Of a stretch of DNA of 64,000 nt, positions 1-11,665 are shown in pieces. The notes under the pieces were generated by a model. The model had not been told where the DNA came from. It was given only the letters and a program-made list of their open reading frames with translations, and did not search any database. This DNA comes from Tetraselmis striata (taxonomy: Eukaryota; Chlorophyta; Chlorodendrophyceae; Chlorodendrales; Chlorodendraceae). Numbering within the stretch: position 1 is the first letter of the stretch; each line of letters starts with the position of its first letter. The stretch spans positions 124,001 to 188,000 of the forward strand of contig VCJN01000965.1 in NCBI GenBank assembly GCA_006384855.1. Reading direction: 5' to 3'. The translations under genes were made by a program, and so were the position numbers.

Positions 1-866
1 CATTTCAGGAACAGGATCTCGGAGAATATCGGCGTATTTGGCTAAATGCCCCGTATGACCGAATTGAAGAATTTTTGGGCCACTACCTTCGACAGAAGTT
101 ATTGCATCCGCATCTACGAGCAATTATTGTGGTCCCAAAATGGTCGCGTAAGCCGTGGTTTCGACTACTTAGAAATTTTCGTCTGGTGGATGAGTTGCCA
201 GCGGAGACTTCTGTGTTTACGTGTCCAACGAACGATGGCATAGAAGGTGCGAGACAAGATGTTGGCCCCACTCGATGGGCGACACGGATCTACGCTGACG
301 ATGGCGCCGGCGTACGGTTCCTACCGCAGCACCTGAGAACCCCACCGAAGCATGAGTGGACGCACTCGAAGGTTCTAGTAACCGATGGAAGACGAGTGCT
401 TCTGACTGTAGAAGACAGCGGACTGATTTGGTTTCCAGAAGGCAAGCGCGGCGACACGGACGCGACGCCGGAGACAACAGCAGTACGACGATTACTCGAG
501 CAAACTGGGTACCGGGTACAGGAGAGCAATCTACGGTACCTCGGCACTCAGCGGACGGGAGACAACCGGTGTCCTGTATACCTGTATCGCGCTCGTCGTA
601 ATATTGTACCTACGAAGACCCCTTTGAACCGTGCACTATGGACAACCTGGAAGAAATTATTGGAGGCACGAAGTACGGGTTATCTGGAGACGGAGACAGT
701 ACGCTACCCACTACGGTACGAAAGCTTTGGCGAACAAATTGATGAATATGTCAACCGTAACGTCCGACTACCTGGCGAAGACTCCACATCGCGTTTGTGC
801 AACGTATCTTCACCGAGTGGTACCCGACTACTGACTATTACTGGCGAATTGCGAGGACGACACTGA
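1..866 (+). pseudogene. Upstream polyprotein segment of Ty3/gypsy element, with NPPY-like and Nudix-like motifs
   Basis: The reading frame is open from the window edge to a TGA at 864-866. The same frame then carries the protease, so this is the part of the polyprotein between gag (outside the window) and protease. Near 44-57 it reads W-L-N-A-P-Y, resembling the NPPY motif of Dam-like N6-adenine methyltransferases. After it comes a hydrophobic strand and 'VVPKW..KPWF', a pattern I associate with upstream regions of some protist retroelements. At about 360-590 a segment resembles a Nudix domain: strand 'VLVTDGRRVLL', then W-F-P-E-G-K, then 'AVRRLLEQTGY' where canonical boxes have RExxEExGU. 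The catalytic-type glutamates are partly replaced (R-R-L-L-E-Q), so activity is doubtful. The frame and link to the element are seen; both domain names are resemblance only. Confidence 0.5.
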
Positions 867-3800
867 AAAATACTGGTGGACTCTGGTGCAACCGAAAATT
901 TTGCGAGTACTGAATGGGTACAATAGCATCAGTGCCCTACAGTATCCGGAGGAAAACACCGTATAAAACTGGCGAACGGCAGTATGAGTACCAGTACCAA
1001 ACGGCTGAGGAGCGAAGTACTTACCGTAGGAGCTTTCGACTATAAATTGGACGCTATAGTTACAGACCTGGAGAAATTCGACATTATTCTCGGACAACCT
1101 TGGCTGGAAACAGTTAATCCTGACATTGACTGGACTGCTAAAATTATCAAACACCGGAAGACTGGACAACACATTGCTACAGCGGAACAGTATACAGTAC
1201 CTACGACGGTTTACCATCTGGACGCGGCTAAGATGTCGAAGGAGCTGAGGAAGAGTCGCGGCGAGGAACTGTTTGCTGTTGCGGTACGCGAGGTGTTCGA
1301 TGCGGTAGCTGAGCTGCGCACGGACCAGTCGACCGAGTGGACCGAGGAGCTCAAGGAGTCCCTTATGGAGTTTGCAGACATCATCGCGGAGCCTACTGAC
1401 CTGCCACCGGAGCGCGAGTTCGACTTTGAGATCAACCTGGAAAGTGATGAACCCCCCAAGGAACGAACGTACCGTATGTCACCAGCGGAGTTGCAGGAGG
1501 TACGGTCTCAACTGGAGGAATTGTTGGCAAAAGGGTGGATTCGTCCGTCCAAGTCAAACTACGGCGCCCCAATTTTATTTGTGCGTAAGAAAGACGGCAC
1601 TCTGCGCGCGTATGTGTGTGGACTACCGTAAATTGAATGACCTTACGAAGAAAGACCGGACCCCGCTTCCTCGTATCGACGAATTATTGGACTCATTGCA
1701 TGGTGCGACTATTTTCAGTACTCTGGACCTGTATAAAGGCTACCATCAAGTACGAATTAAACCGGAAGACATCCACAAAACAGCGTTCCGGACACACTAT
1801 GGACTCTACGAGTACTGTGTGTTACCTTTCGGCTTGACAAACGCCCCAGCTGGATTCCAGACTATGATGAACCGTGTTTTGAGCCCATATCTCGGCAAAT
1901 TCTGCGTGGTATACCTGGACGACGTGCTGATCTACAGCAAGACAGCTGAAGAGCATCTCGAGCACATCAGATTGGTGCTACGGGAGTTGCAACGACACCA
2001 CTTGCATATCAAGTTGTCGAAGTGTTCGTTCGGCAGTACTAGCGTGGAGTTTTTGGGCCATATCGTCGAAGCAGGACAGATCAAGATGGACCCCCGGAAG
2101 GTGGAAGCAGTTCAACAGTGGCCCGTGCCGAAGACAGTAAAGGACGTACGAGGTTTTCTCGGCCTTGCTGGCTATTACCGCAAGTTCATCCATAACTTCG
2201 CGGCTATTGCGGCGCCACTACATGACCTGACGAAGAATCAACCGGAGTTTGTGTGGACGCCTCGTGCTGATGCAGCGTTTCGTGCATTAAAGGACGCAAT
2301 GGTACGAGCACCTGTACTGAGTATACCGGACACATCTGCGGACGCCCGTTACACATTGTATACAGATGCTTCAGGATTTGCAGTGGGAGCTGTGCTGCTG
2401 CAAGATCAAGGCTCAGGACTTCGACCTGTCGCGTACCATGCACGCAAGATGAACAAACACGAAGTTCACTACCCGGTACATGAGCAAGAGTTGTTAGCGG
2501 TTCGTGATGAACTCATCAAGTTCCGATGCTACCTTGATGGAGCGGCGGGCTTTACGGTCATCACCGACCATGACACACTACGGCACTTCTTTCGCCAACG
2601 CGATTTGTCGACGCGGCAAGTACGATGGCTGCAAGTGTTTGCGCCTTACCAACGACATATGGACATCGTCTACAAGCGAGGAGCTGCCAATCATGCGGAC
2701 GCCCTCTCTCGGCGACCCGACTTGAAGGATGCGCTACAGAAGCTAGATCTGCTGAACAACTGGTCAGAAGACGAGGCTGACTGCGAAATAAATTCAGTTT
2801 TATTTGCTATGGAGTCGCGACTACAGGCGGACAACAAGTTTTACGACGAAATCAAGACCGCATATGACTCCGACGAGTACCTGAAATCGCGGAAAGCTTT
2901 ACCATCCTGGCTAGTACGTCACAGTAATGGTCTACTGTACGCCTACGGCTCACGACTTTACGTACCAAATGTGGCGGACCTGCGACAACGAGCACTGTAC
3001 GAACTACATGACGCGCCTACTGCTGGACACCCAGGAGGACGACGACTACTGGCGCGTACTGTGGAACTGTACGGGTGGCCCCGTATGAAACAGACTGTCA
3101 CTAACTACGTGCGACGCTGCCCTACCTGTCAACGTACTAAGGCGGCCCGGCATAAGCCATACGGCTTACTTCAGCCCCATGACGTACCGTCACGACCATT
3201 TGAGGTAATATCCCTGGATTTAATCACAGATCTTCCGGAGTGCCAGGGGTATGACTCAGTAGTGATTTTCGTATGTCTACTGTCAAAGCGAGTAATTGTT
3301 GAGCCAACTACGAAGACAGTTACTGCTGAAGGCCTGGCGGAGATTATGCATCGCTCAGTTTTTCGTCATTTCGGCCTACCGGCTAAACTCATCTCTGACC
3401 GAGACCCAAGATTTATGTCGGAATTCTGGCAAGATATGTTCAAGACCATGGGTACTAAGCTGAACATCTCTACAGCTTTTCATCCAGCAACCGATGGCCA
3501 GACGGAACGGACTAACCAAACTTGGGAGCAAGTGCTACGCTGCTACGTGCACCCCCTGCACGATGATTGGGTCAACCACCTCACCAACGTGGAGTTTGCG
3601 ATCAACGCTGCTCAGTCGACTTCGACTACTATGTCCCCTTTCAAGGCGACTTTGGGATTCGAGCCGACTACACCTGCTGCTACTCAACTCGCAACCGAGC
3701 CAACTCGAGCTCTTCCGGAACACGTCAAGTATGTACAGGAGCTTCATCGCTTCGCGCATGATTGCGTACTGGAGGCGCAAACTCGTATGCAGACTGCAGC

Positions 3801-4326
3801 TAATCGTAAACGACTACCCGTACCATTCAAGACCGGCGACAGAGTTAAGCTGAAAGCGTCTCATCTGAAGTTTATTCAGCAACCCTGTGCTAAGCTACGC
3901 GATCGCTACGTGGGCCCCTTCGTCATTACAGAGCAGATCTCGCCAGTTGCTTTCCGATTGCAACTACCTGCGGGCGTACGAGTCCACGACGTGGTGCACG
4001 CGAGTATGCTGGAAAAGTGGTATGACGACCCTGACCAACCGGGGAAGTCTGAACGAGTACCGATTGTCCATGACGCAAACCGATTCCATGTTCAAGACAT
4101 ACTCGATGTTGCCTTCAACAACAATGGCACTGGACTACTGTTTCGAGTGCGATGGGCGTTCCCGTACAACGTACCAAGCGAAGACACCTGGGAGCCCCTA
4201 CGCGGAGTCAAGCACCTGGACATTTTCCGCTCGTTCTTACTGTCTAAACCATACCGACAGTTTACTGAGAGCTCAGACTTCATTCGGTTCCGGAATCGCT
4301 ACCCAAGCCGAGTACCTTCCGCCTGA
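867..4326 (+). pseudogene. pol: Ty3/gypsy chromovirus pol: protease, RT, RNase H, integrase, chromodomain (broken)
   Basis: Protease begins at about 873 with 'ILVDSGATENF' (active-site DSG at 879-887) and continues to 'DIILGQPWL' near 1110, but a TAG at 924 interrupts it. RT starts near 1490; the YLDD catalytic box is at 1912-1923. RNase H ('LYTDASG') lies around 2355. The integrase zinc finger (H-H-C-C, ending 'CPTCQ') is near 3005-3130. The DDE core residues are near 3215, 3400 and Glu 3505-3507, inside 'GQTERTN'. A chromodomain-like 'RVRWAFP...EDTWEP' sits at about 4140-4195. Around 1605-1612 the frame shifts by what looks like a 4-base insertion just before the 'CVDYRKLN' RT motif. With stops at 864 and 924 plus this shift, the copy cannot make full-length Pol. 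The last 2.7 kb is still open, so decay is recent or the consensus has few errors. Confidence 0.93.
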
Positions 4327-4399
4327 ACTTCAAAATCAAGACCAAGACTGTAGTTTCCTGTAGTTCTGTGACACCTGCACAGCGAGGACGCTTGTGCTT

Positions 4400-4412
4400 A
4401 AGGGGGAGAGAC
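4400..4412 (+). promoter_or_regulatory. Polypurine tract of the gypsy element
   Basis: A run of purines (aagggggagaga) lies immediately before the TGTTA start of the 3' LTR, where the plus-strand primer of an LTR retrotransposon is expected. It is preceded by about 75 nt of noncoding sequence after the Pol stop. Confidence 0.8.
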
Positions 4413-4825
4413 TGTTATACTCCATTTCCCTATAGCCATAATGTTCTGCTATACTAGCAGGTATAACTCCCCGCAAAGGTAGTACGACTACGCATCCGCG
4501 GAGTCGCTGTACATATTAGTATTGCGGGCGTAAATATTAGTAGTATAAGGCCGAAGACTGTTCTGGAATTCTCTAGAGTTCTCTGACTCAAGCCTTACGT
4601 GGCTAACACAGCACGGGTATCCCATGACACCCGGCTAACGTAGCACAGGTATGACTATGACCTCGGCGGGTATAAATACCGCCTCGGACAAGTCTACTAG
4701 GTAGAATTCAGAGACAGAACTATAACCCAGGAACCCCTGTAACCAGAAGAGATTGGCCATACTTTCTAAATCCTTCCGCTGCATCCTAAAGGGCCTAAAG
4801 AACAGGCTTAAGCTAGAGCCTAACA
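4413..4825 (+). repeat. 3' LTR of the Ty3/gypsy element
   Basis: The 413-bp segment begins TGTTA and ends TAACA, a perfect 5-bp inverted terminal pair typical of LTRs, and starts directly after the polypurine tract. A TATA box (tataaatac) at 4671-4679 lies in its second half and would drive transcription from the matching 5' LTR. The 5' LTR is outside the window, so LTR identity and age cannot be judged. The next five bases (AGTAG, 4826-4830) are the expected target-site duplication. Confidence 0.82.
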
Positions 4826-5540
4826 AGTAGCATCCCCCATTGACACCCCCTGATGAAAAGAAGGTGGGGCAAGCCCGCCAAAGAAAGGAATGCGTACACC
4901 TCGGGATATCCAGTTGAGAACACTGCGATTTGCGCCAGCGGCTTGCCAGTTGCCGAGATTACGACGGACGCGATGTCTCATAAAGGGGGAGTCGGGAGTA
5001 CAAGAATTGGTGCGATGGATGTCGCGAGGGGGGCGAGCAGAGCGCCCTGTCGCTCTGCTGGCCCTCTATCTCCGCGTCGGCGTCAGGGTCCACGGTGCGC
5101 GGCACAGTAGGAGTGCCGCGGCGTGGGAGTAGCCATGTGCCACTGGGCGCTGGCTTGGCCACTGGTAGTGTATTGTCACTTTGTACTCGAATCTGTACTA
5201 GACGACGGGCATACGCCGGCATACGCCCCAGTCGGAGCGCATCGCGACACCTACGCCTGGTAGGGGCCAGTACAGATCGAGCCATGCCCACACGGGAAAG
5301 GGCAGCCAGGGGTTACTGTTGGTCGACAATGGTCGAAGGTCTTGGACCTTGTTCCACTGAATAGGGAAGCGCTGCAGCTTCGTCCTCTCCTCGCGTTGGG
5401 CGAGTAATGAGCAGCTCGTTCGCGGGTAGTAGTTAGCACGTCGCAAGCGGCGCGCGTCCATTAACCACACAAACCCTAACGGGTTTCTCTAAAGGCGTCG
5501 CTCATCGTACATGGTACGATGGCGGAAGACCGGCACCCTG

Positions 5541-5599
5541 CGCGGCAAAATTGCCGCGACTTTGCTGTGGTGCGCTCGATGGAGCGTGCCACAGCAAAG
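5541..5599. repeat. Two adjacent hairpins
   Basis: cgcggcaa (5541-5548) pairs with ttgccgcg (5551-5558) around a 2-base loop. Directly after it, an 18-base arm (5560-5577) pairs with 5582-5599 over a 4-base loop with two mismatches. Both would form strong cruciforms or RNA stems. No transposase or promoter is visible beside them. Confidence 0.65.
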
Positions 5600-5767
5600 G
5601 AGAGTGACCGGTCGGTCCGCCGTGAAGGCAGGTGGTGGCTCTGACCGGCCCCCGCAATCGTGCGCGCGCACACACGCGCTACGGGCGCCGCGCCAGGGCT
5701 ATCTCGTACAGGTAGAAAAACCACATATACTAGTTTAGAACATACCTATAAGTGGTGCGGGGGCTTG

Positions 5768-5795
5768 GCAGGTAAGTGCCGTTGTACTTACCTGC
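5768..5795. repeat. 10-bp perfect inverted repeat
   Basis: gcaggtaagt (5768-5777) and acttacctgc (5786-5795) are exact reverse complements separated by 8 bases. The arm contains a donor-like GTAAGT on each strand, which may be coincidence. Confidence 0.6.
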
Positions 5796-6439
5796 TTACT
5801 TTACGCCTAATGTCCGACCAATATAGCGTGAACTATCACGTTCGTTCGCCACATCCGCGAAAAATAGCGCTACAGGGTATCGACATCCAGGGTATCATAA
5901 ATTTCCCCAAGCTGCCGCCGCCGAGCCGCACAATAACGCGAATAACGCGTTTAGCGATGTACTACGATACAGTGAGGTGTGCCTCATAAACCCGGGGGTG
6001 ACATTCATACAACGGCGATCGGCGATCCTATCGGCGATTGGCGGATGGGCAAATGCCGCGCACATGCGATACCATATTAGGGCAGTGCCGGCAGCTCCGC
6101 AACGGGCGGCAGCAGCAGGAGGCGGCCCGGCATCAGATTTGCCGTACAACGCTCCAGGAGTGCCCACCCAGACCTCAAAGCTATTCAAGATAATATCGTG
6201 TTATTGTTGGATGCCGGTCCCGGGCATAAGCTAACAAGGTAGACATGGTAAGCTAACAAGGTGACCGCACGTTGCTAACAAGGTGGCCGCACCTTCAGAT
6301 GGACCATGAGCATATTGTTACATGCCCCTCCCGCCCGATGTGTCGATGTAGTCGGGTCACCGCATATAGTGCGTCCGCGGATGCAACCCGCCCGGACTAC
6401 TCGCCCCCGCTTGCGCCGCGCCGGCGCGCTTTCCAGCGC

Positions 6440-7165
6440 ATCACTGCCCGCCCGGCCTCTCCAGTACCAATCTCCGCCCCGCGATGCTTCAACTAGACAT
6501 CCGTTTCCAGTATCCGTAAGCCCCCCCCTCCCGTCCCCCCATTCGTCTTCCAGTATCTACCAATATCGACTCTGTTCGCAGGGGGGCGGGGGGGGGGGGG
6601 GGGGGGGGGGGGGGCTGGCGAGCGTGTAGGCACGTGGTGTCCGTAGCGCCGACGTGGCGCCGACGATCTGCCGACCTCCCAGCCGCATCGCGCCATCACG
6701 GACGCGCGGGCAAGCAGTCGCAAACTTTTGAATAGCCCATGCACATGGGCGTATGTCTGGTGGGCGATGTGGGGAGTCGCGGCCTATTTCGTCAACTGAT
6801 GGCAGTCAGCGCAGCACTGCCGGCTCGGCATGTCCATTACCCATTTCCGCACCGCGTTGCTGAAACTAGACATCCTTTGCCAGTATTTGTAAGCCCCCCC
6901 GCTCTCCCCCTTCGTCTTTCAGTGTCTAGCATGTCTACCAATATGAATTGTGTTTGCGGGTGGGGGGGGGGGGGGGGGACTTGTCGGACGGCGCATGTGT
7001 GGTCCGTGGTGTCCGTGGCGCCTACGACCTGCCGACCTTCTCCCCGCACCTTGGGATCACGCACGCGCGGACACGCAATCACAAACTTTCGATTAGCCTA
7101 TACGTATGGGCGTATGTCAAGTGGGCGATGCGATGAGTTGCGGCCTATTGCGTCAACTGATGGCC
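6440..7165 (+). repeat. Diverged tandem duplication, about 365 bp per unit
   Basis: Landmarks recur in the same order: aactagacatcc at 6491 and 6864, a poly-G tract after a 'ctaccaatat' motif at 6581-6614 and 6962-6978, and gtcaactgatggc at 6791 and 7152. The offsets are 361-373 bp. Neither unit has a convincing reading frame. The poly-G tract is conserved in position but not in length (27 versus 17 G), as expected from slippage. Confidence 0.7.
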
Positions 7166-8005
7166 CGTCGGCGGGTCATCCTCGGACAGATGACCGCACG
7201 CTGTACGACCGTCCCTGCTATCGGAGGGCGTGTAGGGACTTTCGGGGAGTTTGCTCTCGGAAGGGGCGCGAGCTTTCGGACTTGGTAGTTGCAGCTGCGC
7301 GAGCCGGTCATGTTTAGGTGCTTGAGTGGCGGTACGTATAATATTATGCCCCTATCGACATCTTGGTACCCGATGACTACCCTCCAGCATGTGCTGCGGA
7401 AGGGGGGTCACATTCATGTATAGGACTGGATATGGCTGAAGCATGCGGACATTTCGGATGCGATCCACTGTGAACTTCGCGCCAGGCAAGGGGTAACCAT
7501 AAGATGGGGCATCCATCGCGGCCTCAACACTTGGAGTCCATAATTGTTGCACGACTGTTGGAAGCAACTTGTGTTGTATGGGGACTTGCATTTCTTGCAG
7601 TTTGCACGTGCCGCTGGAGTTCCGATGGGTTCTGGGTTACTTGCGGCTGCAGCAAGGCAAGGCCGTGTGCAGGTGGTTTAGTGGTTAATGAAAGCGGCAG
7701 GCATGCAGGTGGATATAGACACTACGGCTGAAGAGGCGGCGCGTGGCGGGCACGTGTCCTTCATGAAGTAGATGATATAGCGGAGATGGGGCCGGATGCC
7801 TGAGTTAGTAGTAAATTGGTGCGCCGTGCCGTAGCAATTGCTGTTGATGCGGAATTATTTTTGACCAGGATGTGTAAGTTTGATACAAGCTTGCGGCCGA
7901 TACTCGCATCAACGGACACGCGGCGGGCAACATAAGGGAGGGGGTAAGGTGAGGTGACTGTGGTCAAAGGCCCGCGCCGCCGCCGCCCGTGCCGTAACAA
8001 TCCAA
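7166..8005. other. Gene-free spacer
   Basis: Nothing with exon character, splice consensus or repeat structure was recognised here. Confidence 0.5.
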
Positions 8006-8249
8006 CCGCGCTATGCACCCGCAAAGAATGCGGTTGAGTATTCCAGCCGCGCGATGTGATATCAACGGTGGGGATATGGTGTGATAAATGTACGCCACGT
8101 CTATGAATGCGGGGGCACCGATCGTCGCGGTTTGAGCTCACAGAAAGTGTTGCTTACATGTACTATATATACTACACGGCCCTGCCATGGTTCATTTGCA
8201 TGGCGTGTGGTCGCATGCGGGGTGTCAGGTTATGTGATCGTTACTATTT

Positions 8250-8790
8250 ATGTCGGGGTGTATGTTTGGGCGCAAGCGCCGGAGTCGTATGCGGAGCATT
8301 ACCGGAAGAACTCGGCGATTTGGAAGGAAGACCGCTTGCGGAATGTGAAGCGCAAGGACCGCGATGCCGTGAAGTCCGAGTTCCCGTACCCACCGGGATA
8401 CGCCCATGCATTGGGTGTTGCGGTCGACCTTCGACACCGCCGCGTACAACTGTTTGACTTTCTTCAGGAGGTGCATTCCGGCAACCCACCTGGATCCCGC
8501 GTGGGGCGAACTGCTTTGTCCGAGTGCCTTTGAAGCAGGCACCTACCATTTCGCACAGAGGGCCTGCGCTTTGCTCCCGGGGAGAGGAAGCATGCAGTTG
8601 AGGACATGCACAACAATGTCATGATGGTCTACGACGGCGACATGGGGGTTGCTGTGATGGACTGCATTCCTAATGCCCTGCCATGGGCTATCAACGGCCT
8701 TTCTAGCGCGGCCGACTTCGAGCAAAAGTGGAACATGAACAAGGGGAATGATGTGACACTCAACATGGCGCCATTCCAAAGCCGTCATTG
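8250..8790 (+). pseudogene. Decayed coding remnant, unrecognised
   Basis: Two stretches read like real protein. One runs from about 8262 to 8475 ('APESYAEHYRKNSAIWKED' and 'YPPGYAHALGVAVDLRH'). The other runs from about 8590 to 8775 ('DMHNNVMMVYDGDMGVAVMD' onward). They are in different frames with no clear splice sites between them. The stretch lies between two copies of the flanking repeat that precedes the satellite (about 8006-8180 and 8885-9070), suggesting a captured or inserted gene fragment. I do not recognise the family. Confidence 0.3.
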
Positions 8791-8884
8791 CCCCTTCTAC
8801 CCCAACCCCACCCCCCTACGTCGGAAATTCAACCCCCGCACCGCCCGCGCTGCAGCCTCCCGTGCCTTAACAATCTCGCCGCGT

Positions 8885-11665
8885 TATGCGCCCACGAAAA
8901 GGCACTTGAATATTCCAGCCGCGCGATGCTGTGATATCAACGGTGGGGATACGCTGTGACAAGTGTACACCACGTGAATGAACGCGGGGGCAATGATCGG
9001 TGCGGTTTGAGCTGAAACTCGCAGCGAGTGTCGCTTACATATACTACACGGCACTGCCATGGTTAGATCTGCAATGGCCAGCACATGGGGCAGCGTCGCC
9101 GTGGGCCGGCGAATTATGCTGTGGGGAATATTGTAAATATGCTTTCGGAGCATGGAGTATGGAGCAGCGGCGCGGCAGTGCCAATGTTGTGTTTGGCGAG
9201 TGCGGCGTCCGTGCCCCTACTAACACGGGTTTGGTTAGTGTCTTCTAGACACGCGTCATGCATGTCATGCGTTGCTAGCGTGTCTGCGTGCATCATTTGT
9301 TGTAGGTGGTGCCGCCGTATGCGCACTGCCTGTGCAGTGCAATACCATGGCAGAGGGCTTGTCGCATCGCACCTAGAAATACACGCGGGGGGACCGATGA
9401 GTGCGGTTTGAGCTCAAAACTCGCAGCAAATGTCACTTACATATACTACGCGGCACTGCCATGGTTAGATCTGCAATGGCCAGCACATGGGGCAGCGTCG
9501 CCGTGGGCCGGCGAATTATGTTGTGGGGAATACTGCAAATATGCTTTCGGAGCATGGAGTATGGAGCAGCGGCGCGGCAGTGCCACTATTGTGTTCGGCG
9601 AGTGCGGCGTCCGTGCCCCTACTAACACGGGTTTGGTTAGTGTCTTCTAGACACGTGTCATGCATGTCATGCGTTGCTAGCGTGTCTGCGTGCATCATTT
9701 GTTGTAGGTGGTGCCGCCGTATACGCACTGCCGGTGCAGTGCAATACCCTGGCAGAGGGCTTGTCGCATCGCGCCTAGAAATACACGCGGGGGGACCGAT
9801 GAGTGCGGTTTGAGCTCAAAACTCGCAGCAAATGTCGCTTACATATACTACACGGCACTGCCATGGTTAGATCTGCAATGGCCAGCACATGGGACAGCGG
9901 GCGTGTGGCTTACCGCTTCGCATGTAAATAAAAGACGCGGGCGGGGCACCGATCGGTGTGGTTTGAGCTAAAAGACTCAAACTCGCACCAAGTGTTACAT
10001 ACATACACGGCACTGCCATGGTTAGATCTGCAATGGCCAGCACATGGGGCAGCGTCGCCGTGGGCCAAAGAATTATGATGTGGGGAATATTGTCAATATG
10101 CTTTCGGAGCATGAAGTATGGAGCAGCGGCGCGGCAGTGCCACTATTGTGTTCGGCGAGTGTGGCGTCGTGGCCCTACTAGTACGGGTTTGGGTAGTGTC
10201 TTCTAGACACGTATTATGCATGTCATGCGTTGCTAGCGTGTTTGCGTGCATCATTTGTTGTAGGTGGTGTTGTAGGTGGTGCCGCCGTATACGATACGCA
10301 CCGCCGGTGCAGTGCAATACCCTGGCAGCGGGCTTGTCGCATCGCGCCTAGAAATACACGCGGGGGGACCGATGAGTGCGGTTTGAGCTCAAAACTCGCA
10401 GCAAATGTCGCTTACATATACTACACGGCACTGCCATGGTTAGATCTGCAATGGCCGGCACATGAGACAGCGGGCGTGTGGCTTATCGTTTCGCATGTAA
10501 AAAGACGCGGGCAGGGCACCGATCGGTGTGGTTTGAGCTAAAAGACTCAAGCCGCAGCAAGTGTTACATACATACACGGCACTGTCATGATTAGACCTGC
10601 AATGGCCAGCACATGGGGCAGCGTCGCCGTGGGCCGGCGAATTACGCTGTGGGGAATACTGTAAATATGCTTTCGGAGCATGGAGTATGGAGCAGCGGCG
10701 CGGCAGTGCCACTGTTGTGTTAATATAGCGTGTGTGGCGTCCTTGGCCCTACTAGTACGGGTTTGGGTAGTGTCTTCTAGACACGTATTATGCATGTCAT
10801 GCGTTACGGGGGTGTCTGCGTGCAATGTTTGTTGTGGTGCCGCCGTATACGCACTGCCGGTGCAGTGCAATACCCTGGCAGCGGGCTTGTCGCGTCGCGC
10901 CTAGAAATACACGCTGGGGGGGGGTGGGGGGGGGGGGGGGATGAGTGCGGTTTGAGCTCAAAACTCGCAGCAAATGTCGCTTACATATAGTACACGGCAC
11001 TGCCATGGTTAGATCTGCAATGGCCAGCACATGGGGCCGGCGAATTATGCTGTGAGGAATACCGTAAATATGCTTTCGGAGAACGGAGTATGGAGCAGCT
11101 AGCGGCGCGGCAGTGCCACTGTTGTGTTTAGTAGCGTGTGTGGCATCTGCGGCTCTACTAATACGGGTTTGGGGTAGTGTCTTCTAGACACGTGTTATGC
11201 CACTTATGCATGCCATGCGTTACGGGGGTTTTTTAACACAAAACGGGGTTTCGTGTGGTTGCGTGCAATGTGTGTTGTGGTGCCATATACGCACTGTAGG
11301 TGCTATGCAATACCCTCGGTAGCGGGCTTGACCCGTCGCATGTAAATAAATGCGTGGGCGGTTTAGTGCGGTTTGATTGAGCAGAAATCAAACTCGCAGC
11401 AAGTGTTGCGTACATATACATACTACACGGCACTGCCATAGTTGTGTCTATTGCAATGGCCATCACAAATGGGGCAGCGCGGGCGTGGGCCAGCGAATTA
11501 TGCTGTAGGGAATAGCTGTAAATAAGATTTCGGAGCATGGAGTAGCGCCGCGGCAATGCTACTGTTTTGATCGGCGTGTGTGGCGTCCGTGGCCCTACTT
11601 ATACGGGTTTGTGTAGTGTTTTCTAGACACGTGTTATGCATGCCATGCCGGGCGGATTTCCCCCG
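8885..11665 (+). repeat. Satellite array with alternating long and short units
   Basis: The landmark gtgcggtttgagct (with variants) begins at 9000, 9401, 9803, 9956, 10376, 10526, 10945 and 11366. The spacings are 401, 402, 153, 420, 150, 419 and 421 bp. Each long unit contains ggcactgccatggttagatc, a 'tgctttcggagcatggagta' segment, and a terminal 'cgcctagaaatacacgcg' segment. Short units keep only the head and jump to a 'catgtaaataaaagacgcgg' tail. A diverged head unit occurs at about 8120. The small reading frames in the units are not conserved as proteins. Confidence 0.88.

Larger units (their letters stand above)
4826..6440. other. Gene-free spacer with hairpins
   Basis: No coding region with exon-like composition is visible on either strand. 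Besides the inverted repeats listed separately, the stretch contains three near-identical copies of gctaacaaggt at 6229, 6252 and 6274. Confidence 0.6.

Noticed and set aside
9000-11665. CRISPR-like array of regularly spaced repeats
   Set aside because: Units are 150-420 bp with no short constant repeat/unique spacer alternation, no cas genes, and a eukaryotic context.
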